Under the pieces are notes generated by a model, which ran no database searches, was not told the origin of the DNA, and saw only the letters and a program-made list of their open reading frames with translations. A DNA stretch of 64,000 nucleotides from Adiantum capillus-veneris (Eukaryota; Streptophyta; Polypodiopsida; Polypodiales; Pteridaceae): NCBI GenBank assembly GCA_014529385.2, contig CM043944.1, positions 172,796,740-172,860,739 on the forward strand. Direction: 5' to 3'. Shown piece by piece: positions 10,199 to 22,001 of this stretch; the first letter of the stretch is position 1, and each line of letters starts with the position of its first letter. The translations under genes and the position numbers were made by a program.

Positions 10199-11720
10199 TG
10201 TAACATTTAATGGTCTAGTAACTTGTGTGTAGTGGAAAATAGCATGAACATAGTGAGCATGTCATTAGAATAGCTTCCTAATGAGAATAACAAGAGTGCT
10301 TGGGTGGAGAGAGCAACAAAAAGCATAACACCTAGTTAGATAGCATCAACAATACTTCAAAAGAGAGAGAAATTAAGCACTTGAGAAAAGTTGAGGATCG
10401 GATTTGCAAGGAGCCGGTCCCCCCTCCAAAAGGCTTTGTATTATGGTTTCTCCCATCAAGAGACATTTTACAATACAATTTTTTGTGTTCCTTCAATACT
10501 AGCTAGTGCAATGAAGATGGAAACTTCATGCACTAGGCAAAACACTTATCAAACACAACATCAATTCCCTCACGGTCTCAGACCCAAGACCTCACACACC
10601 TTCAAAGATGGTGAGAGCTAGCGGGGTATGAGAGTAGATTGAGAGGAAGGAGTATGCTTACGAGAAAGATGTACATCTCCTCACATAATCACTCATATTA
10701 GCATAGCTTAGCTTAGTAATTATCATGGTAGAGGAGATGATCATGCATTGAAGCTTGGCTCTTGGTTGGATTTGCATCGCAAAGCCAAGAGTTGTTGGTG
10801 TAGGCATCCCTTCTCACAAGCTTCGAGTAAGTGGTAAGCTTTCCATTAAAGCTTGAGAAGGAGAGAGAGTCTTCTTTGCTTCACACATGAGATTGTGTGA
10901 GTGTGTGTGTGATAATGCCTTGCAAAAATCAGCCCCCTCTCTCTCTTGGTCGATCCCCCTTGCTAAATGCTCATGCTACAGCCCTATTGGACCTCCCCAG
11001 GCCTAGCCAATGTAAATTAAGCAGCATAAGTGATAGCCTTTTGACATGTGTCCCCCTTTCCCCTTTTGTGAGAGCTTTAGTTAATTAATAAATGCAACTA
11101 AACTCTCATGGACCCCTTTGCCTCCTGGCCAATAGGAATCAAGTAAGCCATTAGGCTGCTCAATGCTCATTGGTCTCCTTGGGAGACTGTCCAATAGTCT
11201 TCTAGAGAGATTAATTCTTATTGGTCCACCTCCGTGGCCATCTAATAGGATTTGAGTACACCTTGTGGGCATCTGGCCTAGGGAGCTGACATGTGTCCCT
11301 CTTTCCCCTTGTGTACAAATGAAGCTTGAGTGTGTGTGGGTGTTTCTCTCTCATCCCATACTTCCTGGGATCACCCCCTCCTATGTAGGGCTTGACAAAG
11401 ACTTCTTGGGACACACACAAAGCATCCAATTCCCCTAATGTTTGACCTTTGGACACAACCTTTGAATTTTGGAACCTTAGCATTTTGGAAGTCTTAATGG
11501 GCTGAACCTCAGGGTCTTTTGAGCCCATTGTTGCACATAGATCTTTTGCAGATGCCCCCCCCTTTGGATCCCTATTTTCCCTCCTTTGGATCCCTACTGT
11601 GGCCGGTCTACTAGCTTAACCAATATTCTAGCTTTTTCTCCCCTGGCACTTCCCCATATTAAATGATCAATTTAACATGAGAAAATCATTTAGGAGAATG
11701 AGATATTTATTATTATGACA
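10199..11720 (-). repeat. Element A 5' LTR (1522 bp)
   Basis: Partner of 2932-4505. Compared with it, this copy lacks a segment around 11205-11222, between imperfect direct repeats ATTCTTATTG and ATTCTCATTG, which suggests a slippage-type deletion after integration. Confidence 0.93.
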
Positions 11721-13937
11721 TTTTCTCTTATTTTGTCAAGATTATCTCAAATATTATAAGGAATATCTTGGAATCAAGCTATGGAAGGTGCCATGGAGAC
11801 AAAGGTCGCCATGATGAAGGCGATTAGGAGGAAATTTGTCAATAAGCAGGGCACATGGACCTCTCTCATTGGGGGAATGCCTCTAACCGAGGCTACTCTG
11901 TAATAACTCCTCTTGCTCATAATCTTTTCCCTAATCACTCTCTTTGTGAGGGCCATACCCAGACTTGACCCTACTCACCTCCCTCAGTCCTCCAGACCGT
12001 TCGAGAGAATGACGTAGATGTATCTGTAGGTATCCCTCCCACTTGGGACCGACACTCAAACATGAATCCGGTCTATCTCGAATGCCAACCCAAGGGGGTA
12101 CATACCTTCATTCAACGATTCTATCCGCTTCTCATAATTAATCTGTCCTTGATAGCTTTCCGCACCCAAAATCGTGGTCCTTAGTCTTGATTCTCTTGAT
12201 CTTTAACTTGAGGATTTGCTCTTGCTTTCTTCTTCTCCCTTGGTTCATGACGATAACCCCTTTTTCTTGAAAAGCAGGCACGGCAGTTATCACTTTCCCC
12301 TAAGAAGAGGGATCTTGCAATCCTACCTGATCTCACTCGTCCCCGATTACCCATTTTTATCCCACGTAGCCTAGCGTTTATTATAAAATTTTTTAAATCA
12401 ACATCCGGCCATCTGACCCTCCGGATCCGCCCACCCACCGAACCATTTCATGAAAATCACTTAACTACTACAAAATCAGAAAGACAGTAGTCTATCGAAC
12501 ATCATCAGAAAACAAGCAGCATGCAATCTGTTGCATACCCTCGTTCAGGGAAATTCATCTGGTTTTTCCCACCAGATCTTTATTTAGAAACTTTTAATTC
12601 ATTTCCTTTCCTTTATCTGCCAAAATTAGCTTGTAACTAGTTTCCTAACTAATCATGCAACACATTTAGTTTCAACCAATTCATCTTGCCTCCCCATTTA
12701 GGACCAAGATAATTGGTTACAAGCCATCAAAATGGCAGCACCTTCATATATTTACCAGAATTAAGTGTTTGGGAAAGGCTCATCAAGTAATTTAATCATT
12801 CCTTCCTAAGAATTTTATTTTCAAGAGGTATAGCACCATATGGTGAGACAGATGCACAAGATAGCCCCTATATTCCTAGCCTTTCTAGTTCCTTTTTAAG
12901 CAATCAAGTCAAAAAAAATTTCTTAATTAAATTCACATCATCCTCCCTGAGTATGACCTTCTCATCCAACTATTGGCATCATGCCATACCGGATTATAGC
13001 CATTTTCCAATAAGAAACTGCGAGTACTTCACCTGGCCGGGCAAAAATAAAACAAACCCATTCATCCCTTATCCCTCGAGCATGAATGACCTAGGTATAA
13101 CAACTTGCCGATTACACTACCCTAGCCAAAAAGGGCCAATCTCCGTCAAGTTCCCCAGAGAATCCTCTCAATGGGCTGGCCTTTCAATCAAATTGACCCC
13201 AAGAAGATCCATATTGGTTTCCGGTCATTTCTAGACAATCTTCAAAACTCCTAGTTAAATCTATGTTTTGCAATATCACCTCTCGAGGTTCCTTTTTAAC
13301 TCCTAGTTGGTAATTTCCAGGTTCATTCATTTATCAACCTTATTCTCTTTGACATTGGTTTATACACAATCCCCTTGTACATGTTGTAGAGCCATAGCTC
13401 TTGTTTATCCCACTTTGAAGGTCATTGTTTTGGTGATAGTGGTCACATTACAAGTTATGCATTGTTTGTGATTAATATTTATTTTGATCGTGAGGCTCTA
13501 CTGACATGCTCAAGGTAGTCATAGGTTATTGGTTCTATGTGTTTCTTTGGTAGAGATATGTTGAGCTAGAGGGTTTGATATGCGTTGATCATAGTTATGA
13601 TTGTGTAGTGGTCAAGTTGATCTCCCACTTTGACATTCACTTATGGCAGTTGATATGTGTGACAATTTTTAATCCACAATGATGACTCGTGTATGAGAGC
13701 GGTCTCATTTCATACCGACACTTGAGATGTTGGCATTGTGGTCACACATGGCACATTAGAATTTGTTATTTTAGACGTATCGGTGAGGTGGAAATGTAGA
13801 TGCATGTATAATGCAGAGACAATACTGATGACATAGACTAGAGAGATGCCTTTGTATGCTAGTGTTAGTGATGTCACATTTACCTCTAGTGTTCCTCTTG
13901 CTTTTATGTCTGATAGAGATGCTCTTGATGGCTACTA
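11721..13937. other. unassigned region right of element A
   Basis: The first bases repeat the TTTTC target duplication, and the next ones may be the rest of the Tat2 LTR. Beyond about 11770 I recognise no family. Short open frames occur on both strands, including 12181-12438 on the minus strand (basic, with a CRAC pair), but none shows a known motif. Microsatellites are absent, unlike the rest of the window. Confidence 0.4.
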
Positions 13938-14300
13938 GATGAGTATGTAGCATTCCACATCACATCATGTCGTGAGTGGTTTAGCACTTTTACTAGTGGG
14001 GGTCTTGGTCGTATGCATCTAGCTAACGGATCAGCATATGACATAGAGGTTGTAAGAGGTGTATGCTTGTCATTACCCAATGGTGCATCTTATATGCTAC
14101 GACATGTGCACTATGTTCCTGAGATTTCACAAAGATTGATCTCCGTGATATGCTTGAGAGACACTGGATGTCAGGTACTGCTTAGGGAGAAGTTCTTCTA
14201 GATGCACTAGTCATTTATGAGAGGAGCCAGAATTGGCTTGGTCTACCTTATGCATGTATCCGAGGTGCAAGACGGCATAGTCTCAATTACTAAACAGTCA
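13938..14300 (+). pseudogene. Ty1/copia-like pol fragment (protease end and pre-integrase)
   Basis: Read on the plus strand, the sequence gives AFHITSCREWFSTF, MHLANGSAYDIEVVRG, LPNGASYMLRHVHYVPEI and LISVICLRDTGCQ. This is the order found in copia-type polyproteins just after the protease active site: the T/C-REWF block, the gag-pre-integrase strand GNG…I, then HVxYVPxxxxxLISV. The active-site triplet itself is not readable. Stops follow after 14200. The assignment rests on motif resemblance only. Confidence 0.55.
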
Positions 14301-15073
14301 TGACAGTGAGAGACTAGACACATATATTTCATGGATGAGCTCTAGAGTGTTGTGCATGACATGTCTATTGATGCAAAGTTAGAGCAACCATGATCTAGTG
14401 AGACATAACAAATTTATCCTCTTAGGACAGAGATGCATCCTACCACGGAGATGAGTGATATGGAGTTCTTTAGCATGCTCATGCTAGAGGCTACAATGGT
14501 GATACCATGATATATGGATACAATCCCTATGGATGATGAGGGATTGATGACCACCCTAGAGTCAGGCTTGACACATCCATGTATAACTAGTTCTAGTGGT
14601 GATGCAGCGAGGATTGAGATACCTATTATGGATAGATTGGCAGAGGGCACTGTACATGGAATTGATGCAATTGGCATGGATATGCTGGCACAGATTACAA
14701 ATTTATCATCAGTCATTGGGACTCTCATGTTTTACCTCTTAGTATTGAGACCCAACATAGTAGCTATAACGGGAGCATTTTTTATTGGGGTTGTGAGTCA
14801 AGCAATGACTGACACTAGTATGATGCATCATGGAGAAGTGCAAGCCATCATGGAGCAGTGCAATCCATTACAGAAAAACCTGTAGGGTATACATGTTGAT
14901 TCTAGTAGGAATATACACTTTTGCACACTGGTAGAGCTTATACAATAGCATGCATTGAATTCAAGAGAGCCAGTGGGGGTAGAGGTTGAGACAAGATTCC
15001 TCCCTATATCTCTTGTACATACTAATAGGTCCTATAGTAGTACCACTTATCAGTACATTTGTCTTTAAGGAGA
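14301..15073 (+). other. unassigned, possibly decayed copia internal sequence
   Basis: Weakly coding-like stretch with one open frame, 14514-14882, that matches no motif I know. Its position between the copia-like fragment and a possible copia LTR start at 15074 suggests degenerate pol, but nothing inside proves it. Confidence 0.3.
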
Positions 15074-15226
15074 TTGTTGGGGTAAAGGTGGTGTGCCTCT
15101 TACTCAATTGAACATCCCAGAGTTGTCTCACTGCTCATCACTTGTATACACCTTATTCTTAACTAGATTGAAGAATAAGGGGCTCTCTCTCACAGATAGT
15201 GGTGAGTTGCTGCACCCACATTCTAT

Positions 15227-15231
<5 letters not shown>
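15074..15231 (+). repeat. possible copia LTR start
   Basis: A purine run, aaggagat, is followed by TGTTGGGGTAAAGG. Plant copia LTRs often begin TGTTGG directly after such a tract. No second copy exists in the window, so the end cannot be placed. Confidence 0.3.

Positions 15232-15283
<52 letters not shown>
15231..15283. repeat. (CT)n microsatellite
   Basis: About 26 uninterrupted CT units directly visible. Confidence 0.97.
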
Positions 15284-15284
<1 letters not shown>

Positions 15285-15959
15285 TCTTCTCCCTCTCTGC
15301 ACACGCTCTGCATTTTTTCAATTACATGCATCACAATGATTGTGCTGCTCAAAGCATACACACATGCAACGAACGCTCATAGCAATGGCAAGAAATCATG
15401 ATGTGGCAAGAATATCTATGCCACTACATCAAAGTAGGGCTTGAGATGTAGTTTTCCATTGCAACCCATCAATTGAGGCAAGAACCAAAGGGAGAGAGAG
15501 TGATTTTGATGGAAATGTCTTAGCTCCTTTGTGCAAAGAGGGCTTGACTATAGCATCCTTAATTCTAGGGTGTGGAATACTCCTTTTTTCCAACAAATTA
15601 TCATGTGCTCTTAGAGAGGGTATTTGTGGTCACTACGGTGCATTAAAGTTGAGCTAGGTGGTTTGAAACTTTGCAGTTCCAATGCTATTGAAATTCTCTA
15701 TAAGTAGTTCAACATTGCTATAGCCTACAAGGCTACAACAACAACAATAGGAGTGGATGGGTTCAAAAGTAAATGTGCAAAACATCCTCAAATTAGTAGG
15801 AAGTTCTATGGAGGATGTGTTTTGCTTAGGAAGCACTATCATCAACCTCTTGAAGAATTGGTTTCTTCTCATTATCATGATAATGTATGCATTGCCTGCA
15901 TGTGCCACAATAAAGATGGACAATAAAGGTGAGGAGATGGCCCTCATGTGGAGTTCCAA
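15284..15959. other. unassigned spacer left of element B
   Basis: No recognised gene or repeat. The last five bases, tccaa, are the left target duplication of element B. Confidence 0.5.
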
Positions 15960-17546
15960 TGTCATAATAATCAATATCTAATTCTCCTAAATGATTTTCT
16001 CATGTTAAACTGATCATTTAATATGGGGAAGTGCAGGGGAGAAAAAGCTAGAATATTGGTTAAGCTAGCAGACATACCACAGTAGGGATCCAAGGGAGAG
16101 AAAATAGGGATCCAAAGGAGGGGCCATCTGCAAAAGAGCCATGTGCAACAATGGGCTAAAAAGACCCTAAGGTTCAGCCCATTAAGACTTCCAAAATGCT
16201 AAGGTTCCAAAATTCAAAGGTTGTGTCCACAGGTCAACCTTAAGGGAATTGGATGCTTTGTGTGTGTACAAAAACGTCTTTGCAATCCCTACTTGGGAGG
16301 GGGCAAGTCTTGCATGTAGGTGATGAGAGAGAAAGCCACACACACACACACACACAAGCTCCCTTTACACAAAGGGAATGAGGGACACATGTCAGCTCCC
16401 TAGCCCAGATGCCCATAAGGTGTACTCAATTTCTATTGGATGACCTTGGAGGTGGACCAATGAGAATTAGGCTAGAATAAATCTATTTTAATTAATTTAA
16501 AAGCACTTAATAAAAAGAACCATGAAAATTAAGTCTCCTGGATGACTATTGGACAGTCTCCCAAGGGGTCCAATGAGCATTCAACAGCCCAATGTCTTGC
16601 CTGATTCCTATTGACCAGGAGGCAAAGGGGTCCAATGAGAGTTTAGTTGAATTATTAAATTACCTAAAGCTCTCAAAAAATGGGAAAGGGGGACACATGT
16701 CAGAAGACTATCATTTATGCTGCTTAATAGTCATTGGCTAGCCCTAGGGAGGTCCAATGGGGAGATAGCAAGAGCAAATAGCAAGAGGGCTCGCCCAAGA
16801 GAGAGAGGGATGATTTTTTGCAAGCCATTATCACACACACACTCACACAATCTCATGTGTGAAGAAAAGAAGACTATCTCTTCCCAAGCTTTAATGGAGA
16901 GCTCATCACCTACTCCAAGCTTGTGAGATAGAAGCCTACATCGACACACTCTTGGCATGTGGATGAAAATCCAACCAAGAGCCAAGCTTCAATGCATGCT
17001 CATATCCTCTACCATGCTAATTACTAAGCTAAGCTATGCTAATATGAGTGATTATGTGAGGAGATGTACATCTTTCTTGTAAGATACTCCTTCTTCCTCT
17101 CAATCTACTCTCATACCTTGCTAGCTCTCACCATCTTCGAAGGTGTGTGAGGTCTTGGGTCTGAGACCGCCGGGGATAATTAATGTTGTGTTTGCTAAGT
17201 GTTTTGCTTAGTGCATGAAGCTTTCATCTTCATTGCACTAGCTATTCTTGAAGGAACACAAAGAATTGTATTGTACAATGTCTCTCTTGATGGGAGAAAC
17301 CATAATACAAAGCCTTTTGGAGGGGGGACCGGCTCCATGCAAATCCGGTTCTCAACTGTTGTCAATAGCTTAATTTCTCTCTCTTTTGAAAGTATTGTTC
17401 ATGCTATCGAACTAGGTGTTATGCTTTTTGTTGCTCTCTCCACCCAAGCACTCTTGTAATTCTCATTAGGAATCTATTCTAATGAAATTCCCACTATGTT
17501 CATGCTAATTTCCGCTACACAAGTTTTTAGGCCATTAAATGCTACA
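15960..17546 (+). repeat. Element B 5' LTR (1587 bp)
   Basis: It starts TGTCATAATAATC and ends ATGCTACA. It is collinear with the element A LTRs in opposite orientation and with 18710-20069. Confidence 0.93.
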
Positions 17547-17547
17547 T

Positions 17548-17559
17548 TGGTATCAGAGC
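17548..17559 (+). other. Element B primer binding site (initiator Met tRNA)
   Basis: TGGTATCAGAGC one base after the LTR end, identical to the site in elements A and E. Confidence 0.92.
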
Positions 17560-17957
17560 ACAAGGTTTCTCTTTTCATGCTCAAGAAGGGAGGTCTTCAA
17601 GCTAGCTATAAATGGTTGGTATTATTAATTGCCTGTGAGTAAGTAGAATAGGGATTTTTCAGCCTTGCAGTGCGCCTCCCTTCGTGTAGTTAATGGGGCA
17701 TCATTGTCGAGAGCTATGGTCTTAATAGTGGACTCCTACAGGGCTTGCCTACGGCTTAACCACTATTGAGCTATTAGAAGCTTGGTCGGTGCTGTTTTGG
17801 TGTTGAAAGACCCTCTCTTCTATTCCTTGCAATTAATGGTATTTGAGCTACGGGTACAATAGCTTGAGTGCTTTTTCTAAAGGGGTAAAGAGGAGTAGGA
17901 ACTAGGGCTTGAAGTGCCAAAGTACACCTAAAAAGTTTACACCTAAAAGTTGTTAGA

Positions 17958-18709
17958 ATGGTTGACAATAGTAAAGAGAGTGAAATTAATGTTGATAACT
18001 TTGATTTTTCTAATGTGCAAGCTACTAGTGATGCTCTGATGCTTGTTAACTATCTTGTTTCTAGGCTACAACAAGCCATGGGCAATCCATCTCTCCAAAG
18101 TGAAGTGCAACGGCAGCTCTGTGCTCACGGGATTCTCCAAGCTCATCACCATGACAAGAGAACACCTAGGACGCCTCCTTGTGAGACTCCCAAAAGAGGT
18201 CTCTCTCCGATTCGGGAAGAAGAAGAGAATCCATATGAAGGGCTCAAGAGCTTACTTCTTGATGATGAATCTCCTTCCCAAAGGAGAACTCAAGAGCCTC
18301 CACCGAAGGAACAAGAAAGAAGTGAGTCTCCCGCCACCTCGGCGGAGATGGCTCCACGAAGACGGCGGGCTAAACACTCTCCATCACCACCAAAGCGGAG
18401 AAGACCATCACACTCTTCTCCACACCATAATTCAAAGAGGGATGATAAAAAGCAAGAGAAGAAAAAGGCGAGAAAGAGGACACCCTCTTCTTCATCTTCT
18501 TCATCCTCTTCCTCTTATGAAAGTGATGGTGAAGACGACGAAGATCAAGACAAGAAAAAGGCGAGAAAGAGGTCACCCTCTTCTCCACCTTCTTCAAATT
18601 ATTCACCTTCTGAAGAAAGTGATGGTGCAACCTTTGAACCATAAAAAAGAAGAGGCCATAGGAAATCCTATGCCACATGGAAGAGGTCATCGAAGCTGAA
18701 GAAGTTTAA
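17958..18709 (+). pseudogene. Element B truncated gag
   Basis: It opens with ATG at 17958 (MVDNSKESEINVDNF), the start shared with element A. The N-terminal part, a Ser/Arg-Lys-rich region and repeated DQxKKKARKRSPSS-like segments follow. A TAA at 18642-18644 interrupts the frame, and coding homology continues to about 18709, where LTR sequence begins. The core gag domain and zinc knuckle are missing, so no particle-forming product is expected. Confidence 0.85.
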
Positions 18710-20069
18710 ATTAAGACTTCCAAAATGCTAAGGTTCCAAAACTCAAAGGTTGTGTCCAAAGGTCAACCTTAAGGGAATTGGATGCTTGTGTGTGTACAAA
18801 AAAGTCTTTGCAATCCCTACTTGGGAGGGGAGCCTTGCATGTAGGGGATGAGAGAGAAATCCACACACACACACACACAAGCTCCCTTTACACAAAGGGA
18901 ATGAGGGACACATGTCAGCTCCCTAGCCCATATGTCCATAAGGTGTACCCAATTTCTATTGGATGGCCTTGGAGGTGGACCAATGAGAATTAGGCTAGAG
19001 TAAATCTAGTTTAATTGATTTAAAAGCACTTAATAAAAAGAACCAATGAAAATTAAGTCTCCTAGATGACTATTGGACAGTCTCCCAAGGGGTCCAATGA
19101 GCATTCAGCAGCTCAACGGCTTGCCTAATTCCTATTGACCAGGAGGCAAAGGGGTCCAATGAGAGTTTAGTTGAATTTTTAAATTACCTAAAGCTCTCAC
19201 AAAAGGGGAAAGGGGGACACATGTCAGAAGACTATCATTTATGCTGCTTAATAGTCATTGTCTAGCCCTGGGGAGGTCCAATGGGAAGATAGCAAGAGCA
19301 AATAGCAAGAGGGCTCTCCCAAGAGAGAGAGGGATGATTTTTTGCAAGCCATTATCACACACACACTCACACAATCTCATGTGTGAAGAAAAGAAGACTA
19401 TCTCTTCCCAAGCTTTAATGGAGAGCTCATCACCTACTCCAAGCTTGTGAGATAGAAGCCTACATCGACACACTCTTGGCATGTGGATGCAAATCCAACC
19501 AAGAGCCAAGCTTCAATGCATGCTCATCTCCTCTACCATGCTAATTACTAAGCTAATCTATGCTAATATGAGTGATTATGTGAGGATATGTACATCTTTC
19601 TCGTAAGATACTCCTTCTTCCTCTCAATCTACTCTCATACCCTGCTAGCTCTCACCATCTTGGAAGGTGTGTGAGGTCTTGGGTCTGAGACCGGGGATAA
19701 TTAATGTTGTGTTTGCTAAGTGTTTTGCTTAGTGAATGAAGCTTTCATCTTCATTGCACTAGCTAGTCTTGAAGGAACACAAAGAATTGTATTGTACAAT
19801 GTCTCTCTTGATGGGAGAAACCATAATACAAAGACTTTTGGAGGGGGGACCGGCTCGATGCAAATCCGGTCCTCAACTGTTGTCAATAGCTTAATTTCTC
19901 TCTCTTTTGAAAGTATTTTTCATGCTATCTAACTAGGTGTTATGCTTTTTGTTGCTCTCTCCACCCAAGCACTCTTGTAATTCTCATTAGGAATCTATTC
20001 TCATGAAATGCCCACTATGTTCATGCTAATTTCTTCTACACACTAGTTTTTAGGCCATTAAATGTTACA
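18710..20069 (+). repeat. Element B 3' LTR, 5'-truncated
   Basis: It begins at attaagacttcc, which is position 222 of the 5' LTR, and ends at ATGTTACA before the TCCAA duplication. The loss of the LTR start on one side only shows that the deletion post-dates integration. Confidence 0.92.
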
Positions 20070-20095
20070 TCCAACTTTCACCTTACTAAGAGTAT

Positions 20096-21590
20096 TGTCG
20101 TAGAAACTAATATCTAGTAATCCCAAATGATTTTCTCATGTTAAACGGATATTAAATTTGGGGAAATACCAGAGGAGTAAAAGCTAGAATATTGGTAAGG
20201 CTGTCAGGGTTCCAAAGGGGGACGGCCTGCAAAAGAGCAATGTGATTCAATGGGGCTTAAAAGACCTAAGGTTCAGCTCCATTAAGACTTCCATAGGCTA
20301 AGGTTCCAAAAATTAAATCTTTTATCCAATGGTCAAAGCAAGGGGAAATTGGATGGTCTAGTCTTCCCACATCCCTAGGAAGGAGGGGGTGAGCCCATAT
20401 TGTAGGGAATGAGAGAGAAACACACTCACACACTCCAAGGCTTCCCCTTTACACAAAGGGAATACTGGACACGTGTCAAGCTCCTAGGCTAGTTGCCCCC
20501 AACCTCCCCTCAAATCCTATTGGATGGCCATAGTGGTGGACCAATGAGAATTAGGCTAGAGTAAATTTATTCTAATCAATTTAAAAATTCTTGATAAAAG
20601 AACCAATAGAAACTAAGCTCCCTAGAAAACTATTGGACAGTCTACCAAGGGGTCCAATGAGCATCCATTAGCCAAATGGCTTGCCTGATTCATATTGGCC
20701 AGAAGAAAAAAAAGGTCCAATGAGAGTTTAGATGAATTAATTAAATACCTAAATCTTTCACAAAAGGGGACCCTTGTCAAAAGGCTATCAACTATGCTTC
20801 TAGTTTGTGATTGCCTAAGCGTTACAAGAGCCAATGGGAGGCCAGCATGAGCTTTTAGCAAGAGGGGTCGACCAAGATGAGAGAAGGGGCTGCATTTTAC
20901 TTTAATACAATGCTACACACACACACACTCAACTCATGTGTGCAAGAAGAACTCCATCTCCTTCTCTAAGCATTGAGAAATAGAGGCCTACACCAACAAC
21001 TCTTGGCTATGGAATGCAAATCCAACCGAGAGCCAAGCTTCAATGGCATGCTCATCTCCTTTACCATACTAATTACCAAGCTAATCTATGCTATTAGAGT
21101 GATTATGTGAAAAGAATACTTCTATCTCGTAAGATACCTCTTCTTCCTCTCAATCTATCCTCATTCCCCGCTAGCTCTCTCCATTTTTGAAGGTGTGTGA
21201 GGTCTAGGGACTGAGGCTAGGGACATTAGGTGTGTTTTTCAAGCATAATTTGGTGTATGAAGCTTCAATCTTCATCACACCAAATAGTTTTATCAAGGAA
21301 CACAAAGATTGTATTGTACAAAAGTCTCCTTTGATGGGAGAAGCTATAATACAAAGCCTTTATGTAGGGGGGACTGGCTCCATGTAAATCTGGTCCTCAA
21401 CTCTTATCAATTGTTCTATTTCTCTCTCTTTTCAAGTATTGTTAATGCCAAATTAGGTAGGTGTAAATTGCTATGTTGCTTTCTCAAATTAGTACTCTTT
21501 CTATGCTCATTAGGAACTTGTTCTTAATCTAATGCTGACTATGTTATCAATTTTTGCAATACACTAGTTACTAGTGCATTAAATGTTACA
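20096..21590 (+). repeat. Element E 5' LTR (1495 bp)
   Basis: It starts TGTCGTAGAAACTAATATC and ends AAATGTTACA. It lies only 26 bp after element B. The conserved GACCGG/CCGGTC block has become GACTGG/CTGGTC here. Confidence 0.88.
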
Positions 21591-21591
21591 T

Positions 21592-21603
21592 TGGTATCAG
21601 AGC
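21592..21603 (+). other. Element E primer binding site (initiator Met tRNA)
   Basis: TGGTATCAGAGC one base after the LTR end. Confidence 0.92.
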
Positions 21604-22001
21604 TATTGGTTTCTCTTTTCTCACTCAAGAAGAGAGGTCCTCAAGATTTCTACAAATGGCTGGTGTTGTTAATTGCAAAAGAGTAAGTAGAATAGGGATT
21701 TTTCATCCTTGAAACACGCCTGCTTTATGCAGTTAATGGGGACACCATTGAGAGCTATGGTCTTAATAATGGAGTCCTACGGGGCTTGCTTATGGCTTAA
21801 CCATTATTGAGCTATTAGAAGCTTGACAAGACCGGTGCTCTCTTGGCTATGTTGAAACCTCTCATCTATTCCTTGCAATTAATAATATTCAAGACACGGG
21901 TATAGATGCTTGAATGCTTATCTTTGAAGGTAAAGAGGAGTAAAAACTAGGGCTTGAAGTGCCAAAGTACAAGTAAAAGTTTATACCTAAAATTTGCTAG
22001 T

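Larger units (their letters stand above)
2932..11720 (-). mobile_element. Element A: full-length Ty3/gypsy chromovirus with 5-bp TSD
   Basis: Two long LTRs (2932-4505 and 10199-11720) flank an internal region of about 5.7 kb coding on the minus strand. LTR ends are TGTCATAA and TTACA in element sense. The 5-bp target duplication TTTTC is perfect (2927-2931 and 11721-11725). The primer site matches initiator Met tRNA. Coding order is gag, zinc knuckle, protease, RT, RNase H, integrase and chromodomain, with stops and two frameshifts. The chromodomain at the integrase C-terminus places it among the chromoviruses; the exact lineage is not assigned. Confidence 0.93.
15960..20069 (+). mobile_element. 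Element B: pol-less chromovirus deletion derivative with perfect TSD
   Basis: A 5' LTR (15960-17546), a primer site, the first part of gag and a 3' LTR lacking its first 221 bp (18710-20069). TCCAA duplicates lie at 15955-15959 and 20070-20074. It is the same LTR family as element A. The deletion joins gag at about 18709 directly to an internal point of the 3' LTR, removing the zinc knuckle and all of pol. Confidence 0.92.

Noticed and set aside
11940-11960. tgagggccat, as at the Tat2 LTR start (184), taken as an LTR end or duplication
   Set aside because: Only ten bases match and the sequence on both sides differs from the LTR.
12181-13230. A minus-strand frame about 350 codons long with protein-like pieces and no frameshift
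   Set aside because: It contains about 19 stops, roughly the random expectation for that length, and no known motif. The open end piece at 12181-12438 alone is not enough to call a gene.
11770-13240. Organelle-derived insert (mitochondrial or plastid)
   Set aside because: The texture differs from the flanks, but I could identify no organellar gene or intron motif, so the idea has no support.
18043-18699. Second long open frame over element B gag
   Set aside because: It overlaps the true gag frame in another phase and is only open because the gag region is rich in Ser, Lys and Arg codons.
21370-21400. Compensatory change in the LTR hairpin of element E
   Set aside because: Both arms changed C to T in the same direction (GACTGG and CTGGTC), which breaks rather than keeps the pairing.
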